Part shown: positions 1 through 11,607 of the stretch, piece after piece
Layout of the letters: each line of letters begins with the position of its first letter
Numbering within the stretch: position 1 is the first letter of the stretch
From: Hydrangea macrophylla
Taxonomy: Eukaryota > Streptophyta > Magnoliopsida > Cornales > Hydrangeaceae
Assembly (NCBI GenBank): GCA_033977485.1
Contig: CM066988.1
Span: 54,373,649-54,437,648 of the forward strand
Reading direction: 5' to 3'
DNA: 64,000 bases
Program-made: the position numbers and the translations under genes
Notes under the pieces: model-generated
What the model was told of the DNA's origin: nothing
What the model saw: the letters and a program-made list of their open reading frames with translations, nothing else
The model's database searches: none

Positions 1-1855
1 CGTAGTTTTCTGCTGCCAGAATATCAAACTGAGTGTGGGCTCTTTCAAAATCCTTCTTGTTTTCTACTCTCCTTTTTTATGCTCTCTTTTTTATTCCGAG
101 TTATAATACTCTTGATGGAAAAAAGAAAACTGAGAAGAGAGTCAAAGCAGCATATTGTGGATATCGCATTTTTTCCTACCCACAGCTTTTTTTAAAGATC
201 TTTTCCAAATTTAAATTCAAAACGAGTCGCCACTTAATTTTTGAAAGGAAAATCAAGAAACCATTTTAAGACTAACTGATCTTTTGTGAAACCAAAGATT
301 AATTAGGTCCGGGGATTATGGAATGAGAGAGGAAGGAGTCCAACGGACTAAAACACCCTCTCTCATCCTATCTCGCGATAGTCCTCTACTCAACATCCTT
401 TTAATCAAATTAAAAATCTAAGCATTCCCTCAACTAATACATATGTATATATACACATTACAAAATCATGTCTAAAAGGGTGTAAGATTGTTAACGATAA
501 AATATCATTTAAAAATCACATAATTCAAGTAGTAAGCAAGATGATGTGCAAATAAGGAACTAGGAAACTTACCCGGGATCCAGCTGCGAATTTTTAAACG
601 TTTAATGCATACAAAAGAATAAATCCTAATAAAAAGGTCTCTAATCACATATACACACTTAAGGCAAAACTTAATTCTAAGGTGTCGTACAAGTAGTCGA
701 AAATCAATAAAATTAATAAATGAATAAACTAGAGAGGAGTTTGAGAAATCATACCTCGATAATGCTACAAAATAAACGGTTAGTCCACACGCTTTAAACA
801 AGATACATTTATTGAACTCCTAAGTAATAAATCCTAACCTAAGATAAATTCTAATTACAAGTATCAGTCTATATGGATGAATGCATATGGATATATGAAG
901 ATGAATGAGATAAAGCTATGAACTATTCATAGCTTTGGATCATTTAGCCTCTGGATTTAAGCATTAACTAATCATTATTGAAGCACGGTTTGAACCCTAA
1001 CTCATGAAAATATCATTTGAGCCATTATTCACAAGATTGGCCAAAGTTGTGACAGGATTCTGAAAATTGCTGAGAGCAGATCAGAGCTTCAAAGAAATAA
1101 AAGGCATTGTTTCCATGGTTTGATCTTGGTGATTTTTGGACACTAGATGCCTCTGTGAGTCTAGTTTTTAATCTAAGAAGAAAATCAAGGTTTCAACGGT
1201 TAGATCTCTGGGAATTAGACAAATACTAGACGTCACTCAGGACTTCATAACTCTCTGTCCAGAGTTTTTGTATGTTTTCCTAAAAATAGTAAAAAAAATT
1301 AGAAACACTTAGATCTTTTTAGGGGACCTCATTAACACATCAAACTTCATATAAAAAATTATTTGGGGTAAAAAATGTTTGATTAATGTTCTGATTTACT
1401 CATTTCAAAAAGGTGTTGCTGTTCTGAAACTCTGGACAGATTGTTATTTTTTTCCTAAAACTCATGACCAAACCACTTAAAACATAGAATCTCACTAAAA
1501 CAGAAATTACAGTGGTAGAACTTTGAGTTATAGACACTTTCCCATTGGTTTCATTCAGTTCCAATAGTTTGATGTTTAACTAAAAATCTTTGATGAAAAG
1601 TGGTTGATGAACTCACTGCATCTTTTGTTCAAGTTCATCTTTGTTGGTTAACCCTAACTACTAAAGCAAGAAGTTAGGCTTAAACCAAACCACTTCTCCT
1701 ACTATTTGATGGTCATTGGAGACTAAGGACATTTATACTTGTGGATTTTAATAAAGTATGAAGAGACTTCATAAAACCTCAACACAATGAATCTAAACCA
1801 TGAATATAAGTTTAGACTCAAATTATTCCTCCTACCATTTGATGGTCATTGGAGA
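1..1855. other. AT-rich non-coding flank, probably old transposon DNA
   Basis: I see no supportable gene here. The sequence is AT-rich, with short open frames of no recognisable product. The same sequence context resumes after the 4.2 kb insertion that starts at 1861. It may belong to the long LTR family that ends in TGTCTACA at 7268, but I found no matching LTR start, so this is inference. Confidence 0.4.
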
Positions 1856-1860
1856 CTAAG
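1696..1860. repeat. Tandem duplication of a ~133-bp segment, second copy interrupted
   Basis: The segment starting CTCCTAC at 1696 is repeated from 1829, an offset of 133 bp. Copy one runs through to about 1787. Copy two stops at CTAAG (1856-1860) and resumes at 6073 after a 4.2 kb insertion. Copy one therefore shows the uninterrupted (empty) site at 1723-1727. Confidence 0.8.
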
Positions 1861-2160
1861 TGTAATAACCTGCATTTTCATTTAATTAATCTGTACTTTG
1901 CATTGTCATATTTAAAATCAAATTTCATTTTCTGCTCTTATTTTAATTTCAATTCTAATGTGTAGAATTTATTTCTTGCTTGGTGATCGGGAGAGAACTA
2001 ATCCTAAATATACACCTTAATGTGCATTTGTTAGTACCTTTTTATCCTGTTTTTGTAAATTTTTACTTCGTTTTCTATTTTCTAACAGGTTTTGGAAGAA
2101 ATCAAGTATATCAGGCTAAACAGGGTGAAAAAGCAGAAGAAAGAAGCTGAAAAAAACCAA

Positions 2161-2261
2161 GTCGCGCGCGCGACCCGCGCCCGCGAAAACCAGAAATCGC
2201 TCGAGCGATCCGCGCGCGCGAAGGCCCAATTGTCGCGCTCGCGCGACCCGCTCGCGCGATA
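2161..2261. repeat. GC-rich palindrome array (TCGCGCGA type)
   Basis: About 100 bp of almost pure CG dinucleotides in an AT-rich element. It contains perfect 14-bp palindromes at 2161-2174 (GTCGCGCGCGCGAC) and 2196-2209 (ATCGCTCGAGCGAT), plus a stem GTCGCG/CGCGAC with a CTCG loop near 2231-2246. The arginine-rich open frames across it come from the CG repeats and are not genes. Confidence 0.8.
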
Positions 2262-4535
2262 TGTGGAAAAACCAAAGTTGCGTATTTCAGTATACTGAAG
2301 ACTCCTGTGCAAACGAGACATCCTAACTGCGTCCAGATTGCAAAATACATCAGTTTCAGTTCGTCTCGAGTTGGGAAAGCTTCCAAAACTTGTTGTAATT
2401 CTATATATACCTTATATTTACTTCAAATTGAGGGTACACATGGTTACACCTCATTAGATACAAAAATATATACATACTTCCAGCCATTGAAGGGAGGGAA
2501 GCAAGGAGAAGAAGAAGAAGACCAAGGATTCCCATGGCCTCCTCCATCAACCTCTTGCTATCTATCACTTTCATGGACGGCTAGATCATAGATCTAGGGT
2601 TTCAATGAAGCCCTAGACGAGTAATAGGGTTTTATTTATGTTTTATTTCAGTTTTATTATGTATGGATGACAGTCACATGTTTAGAGGATTTTTATAGAT
2701 AAATCGTGCTTCTATTGATTAAATCATTGCTTTCAAAGTTTATTCTTGTCTTAGATCTATTTTGACTGTGATGTGCTCAATGATCTATTCTTGCTGTGCT
2801 TGTTTAGATTGTTTACATGTGATGGTACTTTATTGATTCGTGCTATCAAGTATCTGAATAGTCCATGCCTAGGTTAGATGGATTAGATCACAACCCTAGT
2901 TTAGTGTGGGATAATTCGTGCTAACTGCAGATGGATTATGTTGATGCTTGAACCATGATTATCTTCTTGTCGGAGGAATTGGGCTTGTAGCTACAATTCC
3001 CCATATTCATCCAACGTAATAAGCTAAAGTAATTCATAAATATTCCTATTATGAAGCTAGTGGTGGATTTGCAATCCTAGGTTCCCTTAAACATTATTTA
3101 AAAACAACCATTTAAATTGCTTTCATAGTTTAGATTTATTTTTATATTCTTAGTTTAATTCAAATTAAAATCAAATCCGTTTTCTTAATTAGCTAAATTT
3201 AGGTTTTAAAATTAAAACGCGGTAGTTAATCAATCTCTGTGGGTTCGACCTTTACTTCCACACTGCAAATCTTTAGAAAAGTAAAGAATACTTTTTATAT
3301 CTTGATACTGACAACATCACTTGGTTTCATATTTGAAATTCTTATTGGGACCAAATTGTGATTTCATAAAACTTAGCAATATCTGTGTTGAATCTCAAAA
3401 CTGTATTTCAAAACGGTGGAAAAGTTTACTTTTGACTAAATCAGTATTTTTATAAAATCGGGCAATCGATTCTTACACTAAAATGAATTTTCTGTATTTT
3501 TGTGGTGAACACCGCGCCCCGAAAATACCAGTTAGTGTTCAAAACTGTCCACGCTATGTTGAACTTCCACAGATTTTGGAAGTGACTGATTGGACAATTG
3601 CTTTATTTTCAATTATGGAAAGTAATCATTGGGTTGGGCTTGTTTGGGAATGCTTTTGTTTGTGTATGTACTCCTAAGGCCATAAGTTGTTATTCCCAAA
3701 CAACTCAAGCTTGGACCCCTGTACGCCTACTTGACCCTTGGCTTTGGCATGGAGCTCCTACAATCTGAAATTATACACATACCTAGTGTATATCAGATTT
3801 TATGTACTGGGTATTTAGTTTATTAGACAATCTAAATCAATTGTTGAGTGAATTAGGATCTTCTTGGAGCCCAAGTATTGGGAGCTCTCTATATATATAT
3901 CCAATATACACCACACATATCACTTTCAGCACACACATATTTCTGAGAAATTAGAGAGAGCAGAGAGTTCTTAGTTTAGAACTAGAAAGAGAAGAGCTCC
4001 TAATTCTCCATAGCTTAAAGCTTGAAGCTTTTATTTGGTTGCTAAATTCTTATATCTTTCTCAACAACTTCTTCAATCTATATCACAGTGAGTATTATTA
4101 ACTCACTCTTAAATGTAATTCATGCTTAGTTACTACTTGAGTGTATGTAATTGTTAATCTCCATTGATAATCACACGTTTGAATTTCAAAGCTTAGAAAT
4201 TTGGATTTTTCAAACTTAACCAAAATCCGTTTTTAGAGATGATTATGAAAGATTGTACATCATATATGCTATGTTTGAAGTTTTAGAGCCTAATTTATTC
4301 ACATGAGAAAGTATATTAGAAATTAAGTTTTGTCCTCTTTTAATCTTTCATAAAATTTAAGAGTTATAGTGAGAATCATGTTAAATTGTTAATGGATTCT
4401 TAATCTTTGTGGAAAAACAAAGAGAACCATATGCTATATGATCTATATACTTACAGATTTGAAATGGGTCAAAATAGACCCTGTTTTACTGAAACAGAGC
4501 AGTTTCTGCGGAGAAGATGAAGTCTCTGCTTCATC

Positions 4536-4703
4536 TCGCGCACGCGAAGATCGCGCGAGCGGACCGCGCGAGCGACCCCTCGCGCGAGCGGCCCGCGCGC
4601 ACGATCCTCGTTTCCATAGGCAGACAGAAGAGTTTATATTATAAAAATAAAAATGGGCAGGTCGCGCGAGCGACCCTTCGCGCGAGCGGCCCGCGCGAGC
4701 GAC
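4536..4703. repeat. Second GC-rich palindrome array (GCGCGAGCG type)
   Basis: Repeated GCGCGAGCG and TCGCGCGAGC words occur about eight times in two blocks (4536-4601 and 4662-4703), separated by plain AT-rich sequence. The vocabulary matches 2161-2261, so both belong to the same 4.2 kb insertion. Confidence 0.75.
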
Positions 4704-5022
4704 TTCTGGCAGTTTCTTATTTTGCTTGTTTTGTGATAAGGGACTATTTGGTTCAACTTTTAAGTACTGTTAAGGTTCTGTTTGGGAATTTTATTAATAC
4801 AAAATGCTATTAGTTATGTTTGAGCGAATAGAACGTGGAATTATGACTTATCAATCCCCGTACGCGCGTTGTTCCTTTAATTCAGTGTTTTGCTTATGTT
4901 TAAGTTCATATCATTCATGTGGGGACAGTGTACATGCATGTGGGGGTCAGTCAGTGTGGAAAAGAGTAATGGTCAGTGTGGAAAGAGTATTGAGATTGAG
5001 TTTGAGATTGAGATTGTGTGGT

Positions 5023-5391
5023 GGACACTCCCTGGTTATGGTGTACCAAAGTGTGACGTGTTGAGACTGCGGTCGTGGTTGTGGTTGAGATTTCGATGAG
5101 GGTATCTTTGAAATGCGACGGTGGAAAATATGGACACTCCCTGACGCCCATGGAAGCGTTAAAGTGTGTGAAGCCGAACTTGGACACTCACTGGCACCCA
5201 TGGTAGTGCTAAAGTGTGGCCTACGGACACTCCCTGATACCCGAGTCTGGATACTGCGTGAGGTTGCTCCGGTATTTGCATGGCGAATTAGGTAGTCAAA
5301 GTGTGAGGCAATGGACACTCCCTGGTACCCTGGACCAAAGTGTGAGGCAAACTGGACACTCCCTGGCGCCCCATTGCTAAAGTGTGGCTAT
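5023..5391. repeat. Six-unit tandem hairpin array (GGACACT...AAGTGTG)
   Basis: Units start with GGACACT at 5023, 5132, 5182, 5225, 5313 and 5354, and each closes with AAAGTGTG or CAAAGTGTG some 25 to 80 bp later. ACACT and AGTGT are reverse complements, so every unit can fold. Spacing is irregular (about 40 to 110 bp) and the sequence between the arms varies. Confidence 0.75.
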
Positions 5392-6077
5392 CTTAGTGTT
5401 TCAAAGATACCAGAGTGAGATAGTGGGTTGTGATGTCTGTCGAGAGAAAAGAGTCGGCAAGATGAGAGTGGTGCATTGTCTCATACACGATCATATGCTT
5501 TATGGATGAACGACTTTGAATAGTATATAATCCTCGATGGTTTATAAATCGAATTTGCTCTATGGTCAAACTAATGATTTTACAAATTGAAAATGGAAAA
5601 AGGTAGGTGAGTATGTTTTACATTCAAAGTTATGTTTTTAATACTCACCAGCTTCTCGAAGCTGACGACGTTGATGCGTCCTGGACATTCGTGTTCAGGC
5701 TTTTCAGGTTATAACCAAGAGGAATCGTACGGCTATGCTAATTGAGAATGGTTGCCCTCGGATGAGAAACTGTTTAATATTATATGTTTTAAGTTATATG
5801 CATGTCTTAAGTTATGAACTGGTTTGTAATAAGGATGACTGTAATAGACTCTAAGTTATTATTTTGTTTCAAGGCGGACTGTGCCTTAGTTGACTTCATA
5901 TCATAAGATGTAATAAGTTAGAAAAATTTTATAAGCCTTGATTGCTCTGCTCTGATTATTGTTTATTGTTGTTGACGTTTGGGACGGAATCGATCCTTCA
6001 AACTGTCGCGACCTACGGGTCCATAAAGGAAATTAAACGCTTTCCTTATTTATGCTACGTCGGGGCGTGACACTAAG

Positions 6078-7268
6078 GACACTTAAACTTGTGGATTTTA
6101 ATGAAGTATGAAGAAACTTCATAAAACCTCAAAGTAATAAGTTCAAACTATGGTAAAAGTTCAAACTCACTAACTCAATACACTAATATCAACCTTAATC
6201 CCCTCATAAATCATGAGTTTATAAGAGTACTAGGGTTTTTTTTTTAAAGATTCAAGTAAGACATTGAAAGTTTTATGAATCTTAAGAAATAAATATGATC
6301 AAGAGGAAGGAGACCAAAGTTCTACTTCAAGATTTATTTAAGCTTTAAAACCTAAGCTATTTTGATCCAAACTCATGAAATGAAAGTTCAATCACAATAT
6401 TGGTGGTGTGTGATGAAATGAGGTAGGAAGAGAGTTTTTAAAACTGTGTAAAGAGCCTAAAAGAATCTAAATATTGTGATTGAACTATTAAATAAACTAA
6501 TTACTCTAGAGTTTACCTCTAATTATCCTCAACTCTTTTGTTGCTTTGGGACCTTCCAAATGATGATCAAGCTCTTCTTTTAGCTCCTTCTTCTAATTAT
6601 ACTTCTCTCTTAATTTAGAAAGTATTTGAAGGAGAATCAATATTTGGATCCTAATATTCTCTATTTCAAGTAAAAAAGAAGATCCCTTGAAATGGGATAT
6701 TCACCTCTCTTATATAGGCAAACTTTGAGAGGGTATTCCAGTAAATTCTCAGCAAGAAACCCTAATTCGGATGTCCTTTTAAGGGTACAAGCGTACTATC
6801 TTATAGTTGGCAGTAACGAAAACGCGGCACTCACTGGAGATGGAAGCGGTACTTGGTGAGTACCGGAACGGCACTTGATGAATGCCGCAACGGCATTCAA
6901 TGATTGCCGCGCCGACATTTAGAGAATGCCGCGGACAACTTCAGGGACTGTCGCTTTCTATGGAAATACAATTTTTCATGGCATTTGGTGAAATTTGCGG
7001 CATTCACTAAATGCCGTCTGGCACTCCATAGAGTGCCGTAACGGTAGCCCGTGACTGTCACAACCCTCACCATGTGCCGTTTTCTTCTATTTTCTTTTTC
7101 TTCTCTTTTCTTCTTTTTCTCTATTTTTTTTATCTTGAATTGAAATAGCATTCAGAAGAGCTTGAATCACCTTTGGAAGTCCTAGATTAGTCGGGCATTT
7201 GTCATCATCTGATCTTAGAGGTATTACTCCCCTTAATCCGACGTTTGGTCAAAATCGGGGTGTCTACA
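6078..7268. mobile_element. Right end of a long LTR ending GGGGTGTCTACA
   Basis: The block closes with GGTCAAAATCGGGGTGTCTACA-type sequence, almost the same as the end at 11607 (GGTCAAAATTGGGTGTCTACA). The preceding ~70 bp are also similar in layout. Such ends fit Gypsy LTRs that start TGTAGACACCC, but I did not find that start, so the left edge is arbitrary. No coding sequence was seen. It contains a hairpin array at 6824-7041. Confidence 0.45.
6824..7041. repeat. Hairpin array with covarying stems (GGCATT/AATGCC type)
   Basis: Seven or so short inverted repeats of the form GGCAYT-N5-ARTGCC. Three are perfect but different: GGTACT/AGTACC (6848-6864), GGCATT/AATGCC (6999-7015) and GGCACT/AGTGCC (7020-7037), with loops of 5, 5 and 6 nt. 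Both arms change together. Weaker units lie near 6870, 6892, 6913 and 6978. Confidence 0.75.
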
Positions 7269-7293
7269 CATATATATATATATATATATATAG
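7269..7293. repeat. (TA)n microsatellite
   Basis: A run of about 12 TA dinucleotides directly abuts the TGTCTACA LTR end and precedes the Copia LTR-like sequence. Confidence 0.85.
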
Positions 7294-8252
7294 GCTACGA
7301 TAGGGACCATAAGAAGTCAATAAGGAATCGGCTTCCTTATGGAATTAGAAAACCCTAATTCGAATTGAATTAGATTCCTATTTCCATAAATTATAATTCA
7401 TACTACTACAGAATTATAATTGCACTCCTACCCTTCTCCCAAAACTATATTTCGAGCTCCATGTTATTAAATGCTTATTATTTCCCCACGTTAAGATTAC
7501 AGATATCCATTAGTTAAATATAATTACTGACAATCATATTTAATGAATCTCTTAAAATTCCTTGAGATCCTCTACTTAACTTATCTGATATATCGGATAC
7601 AAAATCCACCAGCAGGGTTTGACATAATCAAAACTTATAAGCTTTCTCAAGGGGATATCATCAATCCCAAAATTGAGACATGGATTCCATCATTAATTAA
7701 GATCCATACACAATTAATATTGTCACCCAATCCAATGAGATATTGACCCATTTAAGGATCTCACCCTTTTAGGGTCAAAGCATAAATATCAAATTTATGT
7801 GTCTATAAATTAACTTAGGATTTAGAGCATAGGCACTCATAATAGCCATGAGGTATTAATTATCTTATAAGTCAGTACGAAGATAATTACCCCTCAATCC
7901 CATTTAATACACAAAGTGTACTAGCACAGTGAGTTGAAACTCTATCATTTCTCGAAGTCAAGACAAACCTATTACATCACCATGTTGTAGTCCTACCAAT
8001 GGTGTGTCCAATCCCATCTAAGACTGTAAACCAAAATCTTACATTCTACAAGATCTGATAGTCTGATCTTCCGTGTGTAAGCTGAACTCTACACACCAAA
8101 CCACCTACTATGTAGAATAAGAGACATGCACAATAAACAATATAATGCAAACATTGCCCACATAGATTCTCATAAAAATGGAAAAACTAATTTTATTAAA
8201 TAAATAATAAATCAACTCCATAAAGCATGGCTTTTAGTATATATCCCTAACA
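7294..8252 (-). mobile_element. Copia 3' LTR, minus orientation
   Basis: Read on the minus strand, a purine-rich tract AAGTGGGAGAT (from 8253) is followed by an LTR start TGTTAGGGATATATAC at 8252. This placement directly follows an RNase H fragment, as in Ty1/Copia elements. The other LTR end is uncertain; the (TA)n run at 7269 is the likely neighbourhood. No coding sequence was seen inside. Confidence 0.6.
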
Positions 8253-8596
8253 ATCTCCCACTTAGACTCAAAGCCATGATGCGACACACCTCACTCCTAT
8301 CTCTTCTACGTGACTATCAAAAGTCTTGGTCGGTAAGCTCTTGGTGAAAGGATCTGCCAGGTTAATTGCTGATGATATCCACTTCAACATCACCTCTTTG
8401 CACGATCTCTCATATCAGGTGATACTTACGCTCAATGTCTTTTCCCTTCTTGTAGGCCCTAGGTTCCTTTGAGTTAGCGACTGCTCAGCTATTATCGCAA
8501 TAAAGGGTAATAGCTAATTGTAGCATAGGTACTACTCTTAGATCCATAAGGAAGTTTCTGAGCCAAGCGGCCTCCTTAGCTGCTTGATGAGTAAGC
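8253..8596 (-). pseudogene. Copia RNase H fragment, decayed
   Basis: Minus-strand translation gives the C-terminal end of a Copia polyprotein: KEAAWLRNFL, then LYCDNS, then a HLI.EIVQRGDVEV stretch, then NLADPFTKSLP. This is the RNase H tail that follows reverse transcriptase. It has in-frame stops after CDNS and HLI and a frameshift before NLADPFTK, so it is dead. Its N-terminal side is cut at 8596, where a TGTCATGCCCC element begins. Confidence 0.75.
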
Positions 8597-9006
8597 TGTC
8601 ATGCCCCAATGGCCGCAAGATCGTAGCAACATGCCTTAATAGCCAACTTCATCAAGATATTCATTTACGGATACCATACTCATAAACAACCATCAACCTT
8701 ACACTAACACTAAACAATTAGAAACGGATGTGAAATACCAAAAGGACTCCCCTGGCTTAAAAGATGATTAGATGACTTGTATTCAAACTCTTTTACCAAA
8801 ATCAAGAAAGTTGGCCAAAGTATAAGAGTTTATTGTTCGTAGCTCCACAAGAAAAGTGCATAGTTATTTCATGAGTTTTGATATTATTATGCGTATATTA
8901 TTCCCATTATTCTCAGTGGTACGTTATTGAAGTCGTCATTGTTATAAGGTTCATAAGTATAACTTATGAGGAAAACAATTACAGGTGGTTCAATCAATCA
9001 GGAAAA

Positions 9007-9090
9007 CTCGAGTGTTTGGGCATCCGAGCGCTTTACCAGGAGTGAGCACTTGAGTCTCGAGCGCAGCAAGAATGCGCGAGTGCTTGGACC
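9007..9090. repeat. Palindrome cluster CTCGAG/GAGCGC, first
   Basis: Related words ACTCGAGTG, CCGAGCGCTT, GAGTGAGCACTTGAG, CTCGAGCGCA and GCGCGAGTG are packed in 84 bp. These are half-sites and full sites of a GAGCGCTC-like palindrome. Confidence 0.6.
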
Positions 9091-9290
9091 TGCATATTAA
9101 AGCATATCGATAAAACATATGAAGTGCATATTAAAGCATCGATTGTCATTTTAGTGAGTGGATTAGTGTATATGTATATAAAACTAACATGCAAACTCTT
9201 AAGAATATAATTGATTATGAAAACCTAACATTCATGAGGTATAATTATAGACTTAACATCCTGGCATAAAAATCATAACAGATTCGTCAT

Positions 9291-9342
9291 ACTCGAGCGC
9301 TTAAAGAGCTCGAGCGCTCCAGTCCAACGCGAGCACTCGGAC
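9291..9342. repeat. Palindrome cluster CTCGAGCGCT, second
   Basis: ACTCGAGCGCTT and GAGCTCGAGCGCTCC lie next to CGCGAGCACTCGG. It uses the same words as the cluster at 9007 and sits in the same element. Confidence 0.6.
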
Positions 9343-9835
9343 TTGACAATAGGTAGATTATGAGTTTAGCTCATATACATGAACGTAAATAGATTTTTAA
9401 GCATATGCAATTTCATAAGAACATGTAAAAACTATTCCTAAGGGTATTTAAGTGAGAATCTATACTCACCAATGCATGGGTGGTGTTTGGATGATGAAAA
9501 TGTATGTATATGTGTTGAGAGAGCTTGAAATTGAGTAGAATAGAGCTTCTATCCTCTTCTTTTCTACTTGATCATGCAGATGATCAATTTATGGAACTCC
9601 TCTTCAAGTTCTCCATCTTGATTTCAGCAATGTAGTATGTGTATATGTAGATAGATGAAAGAATGTGTCTATATGCTTGGATTCAAGCATGTAAGAGATT
9701 TAGAGTATTTATAAGCATGATGTGTATGAAAGCTTTCTCTCAATAACTATTTTCCCTGAGTTTTCTCTCAAAAACTGTTTTATAAAATATAGGAAATGAA
9801 TGAGCATTGAAGTTATTTATAGGCAAACTCTTGCT

Positions 9836-9890
9836 CACTCGAGTGCTCTAGTAAACTTGAGCGCTCATATGGTTTGAGCGCTCGGGGTTG
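9836..9890. repeat. Palindrome cluster GAGCGCTC, third
   Basis: It contains the perfect palindrome TGAGCGCTCA (9858-9867) together with CACTCGAGTGCTC and TTGAGCGCTCGG. It is the third cluster of the family in one element. Confidence 0.6.
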
Positions 9891-10045
9891 GCTTTTGTCC
9901 AAAGTTTTCCCTAAGGTTACAACGTATCAAACAAATGTATAAACAACCAAAATAGTAAAGAGGACTAGAAAGATAACTTTATATATAATCGAAAGGATTA
10001 CAAAGATAATCAGGAAATAGATTGGAAAATACAGGTGCTACAGGT

Positions 10046-10150
10046 GAAGAGATGGATTCTCTCCATAAGAATGAAACTTGGGATCTCGTTGAGTTACCAA
10101 AGGGAAAGAGAGCAATTGTGTGTAAATAAGTATATACAAAGAAAGAAGGA
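10046..10150 (+). pseudogene. Copia reverse transcriptase N-terminal fragment
   Basis: Thirty-five codons read EEMDSLHKNETWDLVELPKG, then KRAIVCK, a stop, and VYTKKEG. This is the start of the Copia RT domain, usually ...TWDLV.LPKGKR.I.CKWV(F/Y)K.K.G, with the tryptophan codon turned into a stop. No further RT follows. It is an isolated plus-strand piece, opposite to the Copia remnant at 8253, so it came from another copy. Confidence 0.75.
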
Positions 10151-10830
10151 GCTTGTAAGAAAAATAGTGTGAGATAGGTATGAACATAGGAATCATCCTT
10201 CTCATAGATCATACTTCCATACCATCATAGAATTCAAAATAGATACATATGTATAATCATGTATGCATGGATCTAAATTAAATAGAAGAATGAAATCAAA
10301 ATTGAAAATCAAAGTGAAAATCAATCTCTAATTATAGATTATCAATAAAATCAAAGAGACTTGAATCTAGTCATGTGAGTGTGTGAAGAATAAGAGAGGA
10401 AGAAGATGAATGTTCTAACAAATAAAAGAAAACTAAACTAGATCTAAGTCTTAGATCTATATATAAGAAATAAGAATTAGAGATGAATATTGATGTTTAC
10501 CACTTGGAGGATTCTAAATTATATGATCAAAGTTGATTTGAAGATTCTTCTTCTTCAAGTGGGCTTCAAACTCTTCAAGCACCCATCCCATGGGAGTTAA
10601 TGGAGGCAATTGATGTCCAATTGTTATCTAATTATCCTAAGATTAATTTATAACACTTCAATTAATAGTTCTCTCTCTCTCTCTCTAGAAATCTCCTAAA
10701 TTGAAAGCAAGTATATCTTCAAGTATATTCAAAGCTTCTTCAAGATGACCTAAGCTCTAGGTGCTCTCTAGATCTTCCAAGTATATCAAGATGATCTCAC
10801 ATGGATATATATATATATATAGTTTTGAAA
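10151..10830. other. Non-coding, AT-rich, microsatellites only
   Basis: No gene or element boundary was seen. A short (CT)n run lies at about 10671-10685 and a (TA)n run at about 10805-10820. Confidence 0.5.
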
Positions 10831-11607
10831 ACTTAACTCTTAAGTTACAGGGTTAAAACAGGATTTTTAGAGAGCAGAAAATGGTTAAAATGGCCATTTT
10901 GGTGCCCAAACGCAGTTTCCAGGTAATTTCCTCGTAGTGGGAGGCTTCTAGAAGGGTCTGGAACTCGAAAAGCTCGATGAAGGGGGCAACATGTGGGTGG
11001 AAGCTTAGGTGGGCCTACCACCCCCTTTTTAGGACCCGCCATCTGCTTTTCCAGCTTCCCTGGTTGCCCTCAAGCTCTATTTTAAATATTACGTGCATTA
11101 CTTTTCCAGATTTTCATAAAAATGCTTTTTGGTGTCCGAAATCGTCCGTTTACATACCGTTGGAAAGCTGTCGAGTAGAATTTCAGTATAAAAATATTCC
11201 AGGAGGTTTTGAAATGAAAATTGAAGCTCAATTGAAGTCCGGAAGTCCTCCGGAACTTTCGTCGTCTTTTTGAAATCAAACGACGTCTTTTTCAAAATTG
11301 CTTTTCAATGTGCGTCGATTTTGAACTTTTCTTTAAAATTGAATCTCTGGATACCTAGAATATTGCGTTTCGCACACTTTGTGTTCATGTAACCCTGAGT
11401 AAATATGAATTCTGAGAGATGATTTTGACAAAAATCGGGATTTTATTCATAGAAAAGGGCTTTTCTGAGCTTGAAGTCACTTTCCAAAGTTTGATCTTTC
11501 GATTGTGTGGAATCCAGTACCTTCCATGGGTTACTTTTCATCATCGAATCCTCCAAGATGTTGTCCACCCTAAATCTTATCAGTGTGGTCAAAATTGGGT
11601 GTCTACA
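10831..11607. mobile_element. LTR ending TTGGGTGTCTACA
   Basis: Its end (11587-11607) matches the LTR end at 7268 apart from a base or two. The block is richer in GC than its flanks. Its left end was not found. If the two are the LTRs of one element, the interior would be 7269-10830 with nested Copia and Gypsy pieces; that is untested. Confidence 0.4.

Larger units (their letters stand above)
1861..6072. mobile_element. 4.2 kb LTR-type insertion (solo LTR or non-autonomous element)
   Basis: The element begins TGTAATAACC and ends GGGGCGTGACA, the TG...CA termini typical of Gypsy LTRs. It is flanked by the 5-bp direct repeat CTAAG (1856-1860 and 6073-6077). The tandem host copy at 1696 shows the same site without the insert, which confirms both ends. 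I see no gag, protease, RT or integrase in it, nor two clear LTRs, so a very long solo LTR or a non-coding derivative are the best readings. A TATA-rich stretch near 3885-3905 followed by a purine-rich leader could be an LTR promoter. A motif CTGTGGGTTCGACC near 3236 resembles ones seen in other plant Gypsy LTRs, so nesting is possible. It carries three palindrome arrays. Confidence 0.75.
8597..9930. mobile_element. Probable Gypsy LTR inserted in the Copia remnant
   Basis: The sequence switches at 8597 from Copia RNase H to TGTCATGCCCCAATGG, a Gypsy-type LTR terminus. The five bases before it are TAAGC, but I could not find the matching duplication or the opposite TG/CA end, so the right limit is approximate. 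There is no coding content. It carries three clusters of CTCGAGCGCT palindromes. Confidence 0.45.

Noticed and set aside
2082..2386. Overlapping arginine/alanine-rich open frames on both strands
   Set aside because: They are by-products of the CG palindrome array; the codon pattern follows the repeat, not a protein family.
4438..4813. Two more arginine-rich frames
   Set aside because: Same cause, the GCGCGAGCG array at 4536-4703.
5023..5391. CRISPR-like array of repeats and spacers
   Set aside because: Units are irregular in length, repeats are split into two arms, spacers are related to each other, and the context is a plant retroelement.
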